Positions 7,771 to 13,674 of a stretch of 15,223 nt of DNA are shown here, piece after piece. The DNA comes from Acidimicrobiales bacterium (GTDB taxonomy: Bacteria > Actinomycetota > Acidimicrobiia > Acidimicrobiales > SHLQ01): positions 1 through 15,223 of the forward strand of contig JABDJW010000444.1 of assembly GCA_013002375.1 (NCBI GenBank), read 5' to 3'. Position numbers and translations under genes: made by a program. The stretch's first letter is position 1. Each line of letters begins with the position of its first letter. Below the pieces are notes generated by a model. The model was not told where the DNA came from and did not search any database. It saw only the letters and a program-made list of their open reading frames with translations.

Positions 7771-8404
7771 TGCTCTCGACCGGTGGTCGAGCCGCCGGCC
7801 TGAAATCGGTCCCCTTCGTGTAGGCCACCGGCAACAGCCCGGCCTGGGTCATGTGATCGGGAATACCGAGCAGCTCGGCTGCCTCGGCCTCGAGCCCGAG
7901 GTGCAAGGTGGTGTAGCAGCTCCCCAGGCCCCGGCTCCGCAGCGCGAGTTGGAAACTCCACATGGCGGGGATGATCGAGCCCAGGAGGCCGGCGGCGAGA
8001 TTGGTGATCCCGGTTCCGCCCGGCGCGTTCTCGACCGGCTGGTCGAGGCGACCGATGATCATGGGAATCACCATCACCGGTACCCGTTCGAGGTTCTGGG
8101 CCAGGTAGTTGGCCGAATCGATGACCCGTCCGGTCTGGGTCTCGGTGTCGGCGTTGCCGGCCGCCGCGGCCAGGTACTCGCCACCGGCGCGACGGTAGAG
8201 CTCGGCCAGGCCCGATTTCTTCTCGGCATCGCGCACGACCATCCACCGCCAGCCCTGTTGGTTCGAGCCGGTCGGCGCCTGCACCGCGAGCTGGAGACAC
8301 TCGAGCAGCAGGTCGTCGGAAATCTCGCGGTCGAAGTCGAGTCGCTTGCGCACCGCCCGGGTGGTCGAGAGCAGTGCATCGGTCTGGGTGAGGTCGAAAT
8401 CCAT
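7733..8404 (-). CDS. Nitroreductase-family FMN oxidoreductase
   Basis: A 223-residue classical nitroreductase-fold flavoenzyme, which typically reduces nitroaromatics, quinones or other electrophiles with NAD(P)H. FMN-phosphate contacts are expected in STTRAVRKRLD (13-23). The APTGSNQQGWRW motif (43-54) and the distal GLGSCYTT motif (159-166) are both intact, as is the C-terminal LPVAYTKGTDFRPAARPP segment. The ATG at 8404 gives the usual MDFDLTQTDALLSTTRAVR opening; the open frame beyond it has no family similarity. A -10-like CAGAGT lies 6 nt upstream and no Shine-Dalgarno is seen. It belongs to a different branch from the Acg-like protein at 2427-3452, so the two are not recent duplicates. 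Its 3' end overlaps the convergent HNH gene by 38 nt. Confidence 0.92.
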   Translation of the reverse strand: MDFDLTQTDALLSTTRAVRKRLDFDREISDDLLLECLQLAVQAPTGSNQQGWRWMVVRDAEKKSGLAELYRRAGGEYLAAAAGNADTETQTGRVIDSANYLAQNLERVPVMVIPMIIGRLDQPVENAPGGTGITNLAAGLLGSIIPAMWSFQLALRSRGLGSCYTTLHLGLEAEAAELLGIPDHMTQAGLLPVAYTKGTDFRPAARPPVESITYLDTYKNPIR

Positions 8405-8410
8405 CGCCCC

Positions 8411-8416
8411 ACTCTG
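8411..8416 (-). promoter_or_regulatory. Weak candidate -10 for the nitroreductase gene
   Basis: On the - strand this reads CAGAGT and ends 6 nt before the ATG at 8404, matching TAGAGT-type -10 elements except in the first base. The spacing equals that seen at the PhyH-like gene. Weak on its own; supported mainly by the recurrence of this spacing. Confidence 0.3.
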
Positions 8417-8427
8417 CCACGAACCCG

Positions 8428-8571
8428 TTGCAGCGGCGGCTTGGGCCGCGACCGTCGATCTGCAACCACGCTCGCCTCGTGCACCCGCCGCGGGCCATGG
8501 AATACCTCCAGACCGGCGCCCGGCGGTCATCGGCCGAGGTCATGACCGCGTTCGAAACGCTCGCCTCGTGA
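8428..8571 (+). pseudogene. Possible 3' remnant of a lost protein-coding gene
   Basis: An open stretch on the + strand ends in a TGA at 8569-8571. The last 36 codons are almost all G/C-ending, as in the neighbouring real genes. Its tail reads like a natural protein C-terminus (ARRSSAEVMTAFETLAS after an ATG at 8497). In-frame starts are TTG 8428, GTG 8479 and ATG 8497; the frame closes upstream at 8389-8391, inside the divergent nitroreductase gene. I recognise no family. It could be the surviving end of a deleted gene, a 24-residue small protein, or chance in GC-rich DNA. A 14-bp direct repeat covers part of it twice. Confidence 0.25.
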
Positions 8572-8685
8572 GCACAGGCGCAGGGTCGGAGTACCGGGCG
8601 CAGCAGCACTGAAATCCAACCCCACTTCGTTGGACCGACCATGACGTCCGCCGCGCGGCCAGCAGTCCACCCGGCCTGGAGAACC

Positions 8686-8691
8686 TAGGGT
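8686..8691 (+). promoter_or_regulatory. Candidate -10 for the EthD-domain gene
   Basis: TAGGGT fits the actinobacterial TANNNT pattern and lies 38 nt before the ATG at 8730, leaving room for a leader of about 30 nt that includes the strong ribosome-binding site. No clear -35 is visible 16-18 nt upstream. Confidence 0.3.
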
Positions 8692-8729
8692 GTGGCTGCG
8701 CAGTTTCGGCGACCCGCTGGGGAGGTCCC

Positions 8730-9365
8730 ATGAACACTCGACGACTGATGGCGCATCTTCAGCCGACCGACGACCGTCAACGATTGATCGACGCCGTCGC
8801 CGCCCTGGACGCTCCGGGAGCAACCAAGCTGGTCCAGCACGCGGCCGGGCTGGCCCACCCGGGCGAGCATGCGGCCAGCATCGAGTACCGACTCGATGTC
8901 GACGACGAGGACGCCATCGCGACCGCGGCGGCGGCGCTCGAGCCTCTGCGCGACCTCGTCGACCCGGACCGGTCGGTGGCCATGGTGGGCACCGATGTCG
9001 ACATCGTCGCCGGCCCCGCCACCCCCATTCGGTTCGCCTACCTCATGCGGCGCCGTGCCGATTTCACCCACGAGCAGTACCTGACCCGGTATCTCGATGG
9101 CCACGCCCGGTTCGGTATCGCCACGCCGGGGATCGAGGGCTACACCCAATTCCACGTCGACCTCGGCGCATCGGCCCAGGCCGCAGCGAGGCTCGGCCTC
9201 GGCGTCTCCGATTTCGACAGCGTGAGCGAACTTCACCTGGCTTCGCTCGACACGTTCTTCGCCGCTCTCGCCGAATCGGGCTTCGGCACCGAAGCCACCG
9301 AGGACGAAGAGAAGTTCGTCGACCGGGCCAACAGTTGGGACTACGTCTACGAAGTACTCGACTAG
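8730..9365 (+). CDS. EthD-domain (dimeric alpha/beta-barrel) protein
   Basis: A 211-residue protein with an EthD domain at about residues 100-211: RFAYLMRRRADFTHEQYLTRY (101-121), then DGHARFG, FHVDLGAS (141-148), FDSVSELHLASLDTFFAAL and a DEEKFVD tail. EthD proteins form ferredoxin-like dimeric barrels and accompany oxygenase or P450 pathways; few have proven activity. The first 95 residues have a similar length and a comparable helix-strand pattern (SIEYRLDV near 50, VAMVGTDVDIV near 83-93), so this may be a two-domain form with a diverged first half. The ATG at 8730 is supported by GGGGAGG at 8719-8725, 4 nt upstream. It is convergent with the VOC protein, 42 nt apart, without a strong terminator. 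Confidence 0.85.
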   Translation: MNTRRLMAHLQPTDDRQRLIDAVAALDAPGATKLVQHAAGLAHPGEHAASIEYRLDVDDEDAIATAAAALEPLRDLVDPDRSVAMVGTDVDIVAGPATPIRFAYLMRRRADFTHEQYLTRYLDGHARFGIATPGIEGYTQFHVDLGASAQAAARLGLGVSDFDSVSELHLASLDTFFAALAESGFGTEATEDEEKFVDRANSWDYVYEVLD

Positions 9366-9407
9366 GCCTCCAGCGTCGCCTGGGCGAAGTCGCCGAACCG
9401 ACAGACG

Positions 9408-9779
9408 CTATTCCGGCGAGTGGCAGACGGCCTCGACGTTGTTGCCGTCGGGATCCCGCACGAACGCGCCGTAATAGTTCGGGTGGTACTCGGGCCACAC
9501 TCGGGGCTCGTGGAGCACTTCGGCTCCGGCGGCGACCGCGGCATCGAAGAACGCGTGCACCCCAGCACGATCGGGCGCGGTGAACGCAATGTGCGATTCC
9601 CGAAAGCCCTCACCGGTGAGGTGCCGACCGAGCCAGAAGTCGGGCATCGGCGGAACGCCGTACCCGATGACCTCGCCGAAATCCATGAGCCGTTCGCCCC
9701 CGACCGTCGCCAGCACCGCGTCGTAGAACGCGGCGCTGGCCTCAAAGTCGGAGCATTGAATCGAGAGATGATCGAGCAT
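9408..9779 (-). CDS. VOC (glyoxalase/bleomycin-resistance/dioxygenase fold) protein
   Basis: A 123-residue single-domain vicinal-oxygen-chelate protein. The beta-alpha-beta repeats are visible. Likely metal ligands are H4 (MLDHLSIQ), H63 (ESHIAFTAP) and E116, in the hallmark end YYGAFVRDPDGNNVEAVCH. This subgroup resembles small glyoxalase-like or lactoylglutathione-lyase-like proteins whose substrates are mostly unknown. The ATG at 9779 gives the standard opening, and GAGAAT (9786-9791, minus strand) 6 nt upstream may be a -10 for a leaderless mRNA. The gene is oriented like the acyl-CoA synthetase, whose stop is 108 nt upstream, so co-transcription is possible but not required. Confidence 0.9.
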   Translation of the reverse strand: MLDHLSIQCSDFEASAAFYDAVLATVGGERLMDFGEVIGYGVPPMPDFWLGRHLTGEGFRESHIAFTAPDRAGVHAFFDAAVAAGAEVLHEPRVWPEYHPNYYGAFVRDPDGNNVEAVCHSPE

Positions 9780-9785
9780 GCGGCA

Positions 9786-9791
9786 ATTCTC
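9786..9791 (-). promoter_or_regulatory. Weak candidate -10 for the VOC-protein gene
   Basis: Reads GAGAAT on the - strand, ending 6 nt before the ATG at 9779. It differs from a TANNNT element at the first base only. There is no Shine-Dalgarno ahead of this start, which favours leaderless initiation. Confidence 0.28.
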
Positions 9792-9887
9792 TCATGAACG
9801 ACCAGGGGTGGCCGCCCGGATCGATCGCCCCTACTCCCGATAGCCGTAGGGCTGGTCGGTCGATTGGTGGCAACACCGCGAGCTCCC

Positions 9888-11651
9888 TCAGGAGGAGGGC
9901 TCGTAGATCTCCTCGATCGTCGGCCGCCAGTTCTTGTGTACCGCCATGCGCCTCACCTTCAGCGTCGGCGTGACCTCGCCGCGCTCGGGCGACAAATCAG
10001 ACGGGAGAATTCGGAACTCGCGGATCGATTCGGCGCGGGAGACCGATTCGTTCGCGCCGTGAACCGCCTCGTCGATCTCGGCCCGCAGCTCGGGCGACGC
10101 GATGAGTTCGGGCAACGCTTTGAACTCCAGGTCGACCTCGGTTTGCCACTCGACGATGGCCTCCTCGTCGATCGTGACCAGGGCGGCGATGAAGGGACGA
10201 TTGTCGCCGACGACCATCGCCTGGCTGATCAAGCGATGCGAGCGCAGTCGGTTCTCGAGCGGTTCGGGCGCCACGTTCTTGCCGGCCGACGTCACGATGA
10301 GCTCCTTCTTCCGCCCGACGATGCGCAAGAACCCCTCGTCGTCGAACTGGCCGACGTCGCCGGTGCGGAAGCGGCCTTCCTCGTCGAAGGCCTCAGCCGT
10401 GGCGGCCTCGTTCCGCCAGTAGCCGCCGAACACCTGGGGCCCCTTGACCAGGATCTCGTCGTCCTCGGCCAACGTGATCTCCGTATCGGCCACCGGCAAC
10501 CCCACCGTTCCCGGCTTCCAGCCATCCAGGCGATTGATGGTGAGAATCGGGCTGGTCTCGGTGAGCCCGTAGCCCTCGAAGACCCGCACGCCGGCGCCGT
10601 CGAAGAACGAGCAGAGGTCTTCATCGAGCGGACTTCCGCCCGAGAACGCGATCTTCAGCTCGCCACCGAACGCGGCCCGTACCTTCGAGTACACCACCGG
10701 GTCGAAGACGGCATGTTCGGCACGGACCAGGGGCGACACATGACCGGCCATCCGTTGCTGCGACCATCGCTGGGCGATCGAAACCGCCTTGTCGAACAGC
10801 CGGGTCTTGTGGCCCTCTGCGGCGCTCTGCTGGGCCTTGGCGAAGACCTTCTCGAAGATCCGGGGCACCGCGGCGATCACCGTCGGCTTCATCATCTGGA
10901 ACTCATTGGGGAGCTCGGCCAGCGACGTGCCGAACGCGATCCGAACCCCTCGCTCCAACGCGAACGCGACCGTCGTCTTGGACAAGATGTGGGCCAGCGG
11001 CAAGAACACCACCGTCGTGTCGGCCGGGCCGAAGGTGTCGCCGAGCGCATCGGTGATCTGGGCGACATTCGACCGCAGGTTGCCGTGGGTGAGCACGCAC
11101 CCCTTGGGCCGACCCGTCGTGCCCGACGTGTAGATCAAGGTCGCGATGGCATCGCCATCGAGGCCCTCGAGTCGCTCCGAGACGGCGGCCGGCTCGGTGG
11201 CCTCGCCCTCGTCAGCCAGCCGGTCGAGTCCCCCGCCTGCGATCGTCACCACCCGGACATGCTCGACCCCCTCCGCCAACGCGGCCATCGCCTCGGTTTC
11301 GGCCACCATGAGATCGGCCTGGCTGTCGGTCAGGATCCACTCCACTTGCTCGGCCGATGACGTGTCATAGATGGGTACCGTCACCGCGCCAATGGCGTTG
11401 ACGGCCAGGTCGACCTCCAACCACTCGACCCGCGTCGCCGACATCAAGGCGACCCGGGCGCCGGGTCCAACCCCGGCTGCGATCAACCCTCGAGCCAAGG
11501 CCACGACGCGATCCCAGACCTCGGTCGAACTCCGGTCGACGAACCCATCGCCGACCCGCACCGAGACCATGGGCCGGTTCGGCGCCGTCTCCACGGCATG
11601 GAGCACCGGGGTCAGCAGGTGCTCGCGATCTGAATCTGCTTGGTTCACCAT
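9888..11651 (-). CDS. Long-chain fatty-acid--CoA ligase (AMP-forming acyl-CoA synthetase, FadD15-like)
   Basis: A 587-residue ANL-superfamily enzyme that activates fatty acids to acyl-CoA through an acyl-adenylate, using ATP and CoA. Motifs in order: YTSGTTGRPKG (174-184, ATP/phosphate loop), VPRIFEKVF (262-270), GYGLTETSP (360-368), RTGD (429-432), GRKKELIVTSAGKNVAP (446-462, hinge and CoA loop), and TPTLKVRR with the catalytic lysine K565. The order and the VPRIFEKV element fit long-chain rather than medium-chain ligases. The ATG at 11651 has GGAG (11659-11662, read on the minus strand) with a 7-nt spacer. A 7-bp hairpin lies in its leader at 11692-11711. It diverges from the ArsR gene. Length is normal and all catalytic motifs are intact. 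Confidence 0.93.
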   Translation of the reverse strand: MVNQADSDREHLLTPVLHAVETAPNRPMVSVRVGDGFVDRSSTEVWDRVVALARGLIAAGVGPGARVALMSATRVEWLEVDLAVNAIGAVTVPIYDTSSAEQVEWILTDSQADLMVAETEAMAALAEGVEHVRVVTIAGGGLDRLADEGEATEPAAVSERLEGLDGDAIATLIYTSGTTGRPKGCVLTHGNLRSNVAQITDALGDTFGPADTTVVFLPLAHILSKTTVAFALERGVRIAFGTSLAELPNEFQMMKPTVIAAVPRIFEKVFAKAQQSAAEGHKTRLFDKAVSIAQRWSQQRMAGHVSPLVRAEHAVFDPVVYSKVRAAFGGELKIAFSGGSPLDEDLCSFFDGAGVRVFEGYGLTETSPILTINRLDGWKPGTVGLPVADTEITLAEDDEILVKGPQVFGGYWRNEAATAEAFDEEGRFRTGDVGQFDDEGFLRIVGRKKELIVTSAGKNVAPEPLENRLRSHRLISQAMVVGDNRPFIAALVTIDEEAIVEWQTEVDLEFKALPELIASPELRAEIDEAVHGANESVSRAESIREFRILPSDLSPERGEVTPTLKVRRMAVHKNWRPTIEEIYEPSS

Positions 11652-11691
11652 GGATCAACTCCGACGTTCCCCTCGATGCTCCTCCCCCGTC

Positions 11692-11711
11692 CGGCCCCCA
11701 GGTAGGGGCCG
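11692..11711. repeat. Perfect 7-bp hairpin in the acyl-CoA synthetase upstream region
   Basis: CGGCCCC (11692-11698) and GGGGCCG (11705-11711) are perfect reverse complements around a 6-nt loop. It lies 41 nt upstream of the - strand ATG at 11651. It could be an RNA hairpin in the leader or a dyad operator. There is no T-tract on either strand, so a terminator is unlikely. Confidence 0.4.
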
Positions 11712-11775
11712 AAGTCCCTCCCCGCTCTCGCTCGCACCAGACGCTCGCATCGGCCCGCTCGCGCTGGACGGGTGC

Positions 11776-11804
11776 TTGACGGCAACATGCAACTCGGTTA
11801 CTTT
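11776..11804 (+). promoter_or_regulatory. Candidate sigma-70-type promoter of the arsR-SRPBCC operon
   Basis: TTGACG (11776-11781) and TACTTT (11799-11804) are separated by exactly 17 nt and match good vegetative-type -35 and -10 elements. The start point would fall near 11811, inside the 15-bp inverted repeat, and the leader of about 85 nt would contain the 16-bp repeats. This is the best promoter match in the window. Confidence 0.55.
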
Positions 11805-11869
11805 AACTATCAGTTAATTAACGCCTATGTTAATTAATGACTATGTTAATTAATGACTATGTTAATTAC
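11797..11869. repeat. AT-rich 16-bp iterated TTAATTAA array
   Basis: The 8-mer TTAATTAA occurs at 11814, 11830 and 11846, then TTAATTAC at 11862 and a diverged TTACTTTA at 11798. All five are spaced exactly 16 bp. Two of the units are identical 16-mers, ctatgttaattaatga, at 11825-11840 and 11841-11856, with a 12-of-12 match continuing at 11857-11868. The block is strikingly AT-rich against its GC-rich surroundings. Its position between the promoter and the arsR start suggests multiple binding sites for the encoded repressor or a nucleoid protein. Confidence 0.85.
11803..11817. promoter_or_regulatory. Perfect 15-bp inverted repeat, candidate ArsR operator
   Basis: TTAACT (11803-11808) and AGTTAA (11812-11817) flank a 3-nt centre, ATC. 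The dyad overlaps the end of the proposed -10 and the predicted transcription start. This is the usual place for an autorepressing winged-helix operator, and the dyad size suits a dimeric ArsR protein. Confidence 0.55.
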
Positions 11870-11897
11870 TAAGAGTAGACGCTGACCAATCACACCT

Positions 11898-12266
11898 ATG
11901 ACCTTCGCAAACCTCACCGATGCCCACCGCCTCGACGAGACCTTCGCCGCTCTGGCCAACAGCACCCGGCGCGCCATCCTTGCTCGGCTCACGGACGGCG
12001 AAGCGACGGTCAACGAACTGGCGGCCCCCTTCGACATGACGTTGCCGGCGGTCTCGCGGCACCTCAAGGTGCTCGAACGAGCCGGGTTGGTGGTGCGGGG
12101 CCAGAAGGCGCAGTACCGACCGTGCCGCCTCGACGCCACGCCGCTCGAAGAAGTCTCGACCTGGGCCGAGCGCTATCGCCCGATATGGGAGGCCCGCTTC
12201 GACCTGATGGACGACTATCTCGAACAACTACAAACCAAGCAGAAAGACAACCCAGACAATGAATGA
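11898..12266 (+). CDS. ArsR-family winged-helix transcriptional regulator
   Basis: A 122-residue dimeric-type winged-helix repressor. The core runs from DETFAALANSTRRAILARL (13-31), through the helix-turn-helix EATVNELAAPFDMTLPAVSRHLKVLERAGLV (35-65), to the wing VRGQKAQYRPCRL (67-79). The metal-binding cysteine pair of ArsR/SmtB sensors (ELCVCD type) is absent and only C76 is present, so it is unlikely to sense metals directly. It is typical of the ArsR proteins encoded with SRPBCC/AHSA1 partners. The ATG at 11898 has no clear Shine-Dalgarno. The stop overlaps the next gene by 8 nt, implying translational coupling. Upstream lies a promoter, a dyad and a 16-bp repeat array, so autoregulation is likely. 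Confidence 0.92.
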   Translation: MTFANLTDAHRLDETFAALANSTRRAILARLTDGEATVNELAAPFDMTLPAVSRHLKVLERAGLVVRGQKAQYRPCRLDATPLEEVSTWAERYRPIWEARFDLMDDYLEQLQTKQKDNPDNE

Positions 12267-12714
12267 CTCCTCAGACGTCGTGATCGAACGCACGCTCGAT
12301 GCCCCCATCGACCTGGTGTGGAAGATGTGGGCCGACCCCGAGCACTTCAAGGCGTGGTACGGGCCGACCGGAGCCCGTATTCCCGTTGCCCAGTGGGACC
12401 TGTCGGTCGGAGCGTCGCGCCTGGTGAGCATGGAGATGGACACCCCGGACGGCCCGATGCAGATGTGGTTTGCCGGCGAATTCCGTGAGGTCGTGGCCAA
12501 CCAGCGGCTCGTCTACACCGAGTCCATGTCCGACGAAACCGGCGCGGTGGCCGACCCCGATCAGGCCACCGAGGTCATCGTCGAGCTCGAGGACCTGGGC
12601 GGCACCACCAAGATGGTCATGACCCACGTCGGCGTGCCGGCCGATTCACCGGGTGGCGCGGGCTGGAACATGGCCCTCGACAAGCTGGTCGACTACGTCG
12701 GCACCCAGGCCTAG
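12259..12714 (+). CDS. SRPBCC / AHSA1-like (START-fold) domain protein
   Basis: A 151-residue SRPBCC-fold protein of the AHSA1-like branch: VIERTLDAPIDLVWKMWADP (8-27) then EHFKAWYGP, a WDLSVGAS strand pair, MQMWFAGEFREVVANQRLVY (67-86), and a C-terminal long helix (GWNMALDKLVDYV) closing the hydrophobic cavity. Members bind lipophilic ligands, and those paired with ArsR regulators are common in Actinobacteria and Proteobacteria with no fixed function. The start at 12259 overlaps the arsR stop (12266) by 8 nt, so the two are translated together. Its TAG shares a CTAG tetranucleotide with the stop of the convergent oxygenase gene, leaving no intergenic space. A ligand-binding effector role for the ArsR is inference. 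Confidence 0.9.
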   Translation: MNDSSDVVIERTLDAPIDLVWKMWADPEHFKAWYGPTGARIPVAQWDLSVGASRLVSMEMDTPDGPMQMWFAGEFREVVANQRLVYTESMSDETGAVADPDQATEVIVELEDLGGTTKMVMTHVGVPADSPGGAGWNMALDKLVDYVGTQA

Positions 12715-13661
12715 CGGTCGTAGACCGACGGCAGCGCCCCCACCGGTCGCGGCTCCGGGTAGACGAGGGCGAACGCGGCCCGGAGCTCCGGTGACTCGAG
12801 CTGGTCCAGATCCAGTCGAAGGCGGCTCCCCCGTGCTCGAAGGTCGGCGTCGAAGGCGGAAGCGACGTCGGCCATCGAGAGCGGACTGGCCTGCCGGGCG
12901 TCGCGCTCGCTTTCGTTGCGGTACACGTCGGCCTTCCACAGCACGCTCACCCGAATCGCGTCGAGCGGCGCCCGGAACACTTCGTCGCCGTGGTCGAGGA
13001 CGGCCCACTCGTCGCCCCCCGCCGGACCCAGTTGTGCGCTCGGACTCACGAGCGGCGTACCGTCGCCGGCGGGCCCAACCGGTCCGACCTGGTGGAACAT
13101 CTTGTGGTTGTCGCCCACCAAAGCGGTGTTGGCCATCGCGCCGACATGTTCGGTCGGTGGCTGGTCAGGGCCGTCCGCCCAGTAGAGCAAACCCCCGCCG
13201 TCGACGTCGTTGAGCCACCAGATCGCGGTGGCCTGGGCGATCTCGAACTGCTCGAACAACCCCGACCACAACATCGTGCGCAGTAACCACATCGGCGTGT
13301 TCGTGCGATCGCGGCCATGGAACCGCGGGTTGTCGGTGTGAGCCGGCCCGCCCGCGTCCAACGCCATCATGTGATTCACGTACACGCTGTGCGGTTCGAC
13401 GACCGTGGCGCCGTAGTACTGCTGGGCCGCCTCGATGTAGCCAGGGTGACGCAGAAACAGTTCCGAGCCGGTAGCGATCTCGCCATCGTGGACCCAATCG
13501 TTCTGGAACCACATCGGCCTGGTTCGGGCGTGCGGGTCGGCACCGGGGTTGTACCACCCCCCGAGCGGCGTGTACGGCGCATGCGCCTCGAGGAGCCGCA
13601 CGACATCGGCGACGTCGTCGATGACGTCGTGCAGCAACGTAGGGGGCGCAGCCAACCGCAT
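12711..13661 (-). CDS. Putative Fe(II)/2-oxoglutarate-type oxygenase (divergent, uncharacterised)
   Basis: A 316-residue protein with no family I can name with certainty. A double-stranded beta-helix oxygenase is suggested by H108-T-D110 (AGGPAHTDNPRF), H190 in MFHQVGPVG, which resembles the distal-histidine H-x-V-x-P-V motif, and R237 in AIRVSVLWKADVY, as expected for 2OG binding. The 190-to-237 interval is longer than the usual 10-15 residues. H224 (LDHGDEVFR) is an alternative distal ligand, 13 residues before R237. The region between is rich in Trp and aromatics (TAIWWLNDVDGGGLLYWADG). I choose the ATG at 13661: it begins 10 nt after the amidase stop and has TAACAT 7 nt upstream. The protein is soluble, with no signal peptide. 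Other readings include a cupin or a structural DSBH protein. Confidence 0.6.
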   Translation of the reverse strand: MRLAAPPTLLHDVIDDVADVVRLLEAHAPYTPLGGWYNPGADPHARTRPMWFQNDWVHDGEIATGSELFLRHPGYIEAAQQYYGATVVEPHSVYVNHMMALDAGGPAHTDNPRFHGRDRTNTPMWLLRTMLWSGLFEQFEIAQATAIWWLNDVDGGGLLYWADGPDQPPTEHVGAMANTALVGDNHKMFHQVGPVGPAGDGTPLVSPSAQLGPAGGDEWAVLDHGDEVFRAPLDAIRVSVLWKADVYRNESERDARQASPLSMADVASAFDADLRARGSRLRLDLDQLESPELRAAFALVYPEPRPVGALPSVYDR

Positions 13662-13668
13662 GGGGGCA

Positions 13669-13674
13669 ATGTTA
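13669..13674 (-). promoter_or_regulatory. Candidate internal -10 inside the amidase stop codon
   Basis: On the - strand this is TAACAT, whose TAA is the amidase stop codon. It ends 7 nt before the oxygenase ATG at 13661, the same distance as at the DUF3445 gene. It could give a separate leaderless transcript for the second gene of the pair. Confidence 0.4.

Larger units (their letters stand above)
8405..8729. other. 325-bp intergenic spacer between divergent nitroreductase and EthD genes
   Basis: The spacer holds several weak signals but no complete gene. A CAGAGT -10-like element serving the - strand nitroreductase is at 8411-8416. A 14-bp perfect direct repeat, acgctcgcctcgtg, occurs at 8468-8481 and 8557-8570. 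A 6-bp inverted repeat (TCCAAC/GTTGGA, 8-nt loop) spans 8615-8634. TAGGGT at 8686-8691 is a possible -10 for the EthD gene. A coding-like stretch ending at 8571 is listed separately. Confidence 0.5.

Noticed and set aside
7308..8642. Minus-strand frame continuing upstream of the DUF3445 start for about 445 codons
   Set aside because: It crosses the HNH and nitroreductase genes antisense or out of frame, has no recognisable domain, and family similarity begins at the Met at 7307. Long spurious frames are expected in GC-rich DNA.
9829..9851. CCCTAC/GTAGGG stem downstream of the acyl-CoA synthetase, considered as a terminator
   Set aside because: Only 6 bp with an 11-nt loop and no T-tract on the minus strand; not distinguishable from chance.
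9864..11360. 498-codon open frame on the plus strand opposite the acyl-CoA synthetase
   Set aside because: Composition is Arg/Gly/Leu/His-rich shadow coding with no motifs, while the opposite strand carries every acyl-CoA synthetase motif.
11797..11869. AT-rich iterated repeats considered as a replication origin or CRISPR-like array
   Set aside because: No replication initiator or DnaA-box pattern is nearby, and the repeats are head-to-tail without unique spacers. Position between promoter and arsR fits an operator better.
11827..11885. Tiny ORFs (8-9 codons, beginning ATG TTA ATT) inside the 16-bp repeats, considered as regulatory upstream peptides
   Set aside because: They result automatically from the repeat containing ATG and TAA, cycle through all three frames because 16 is not a multiple of 3, and have no ribosome-binding sites.
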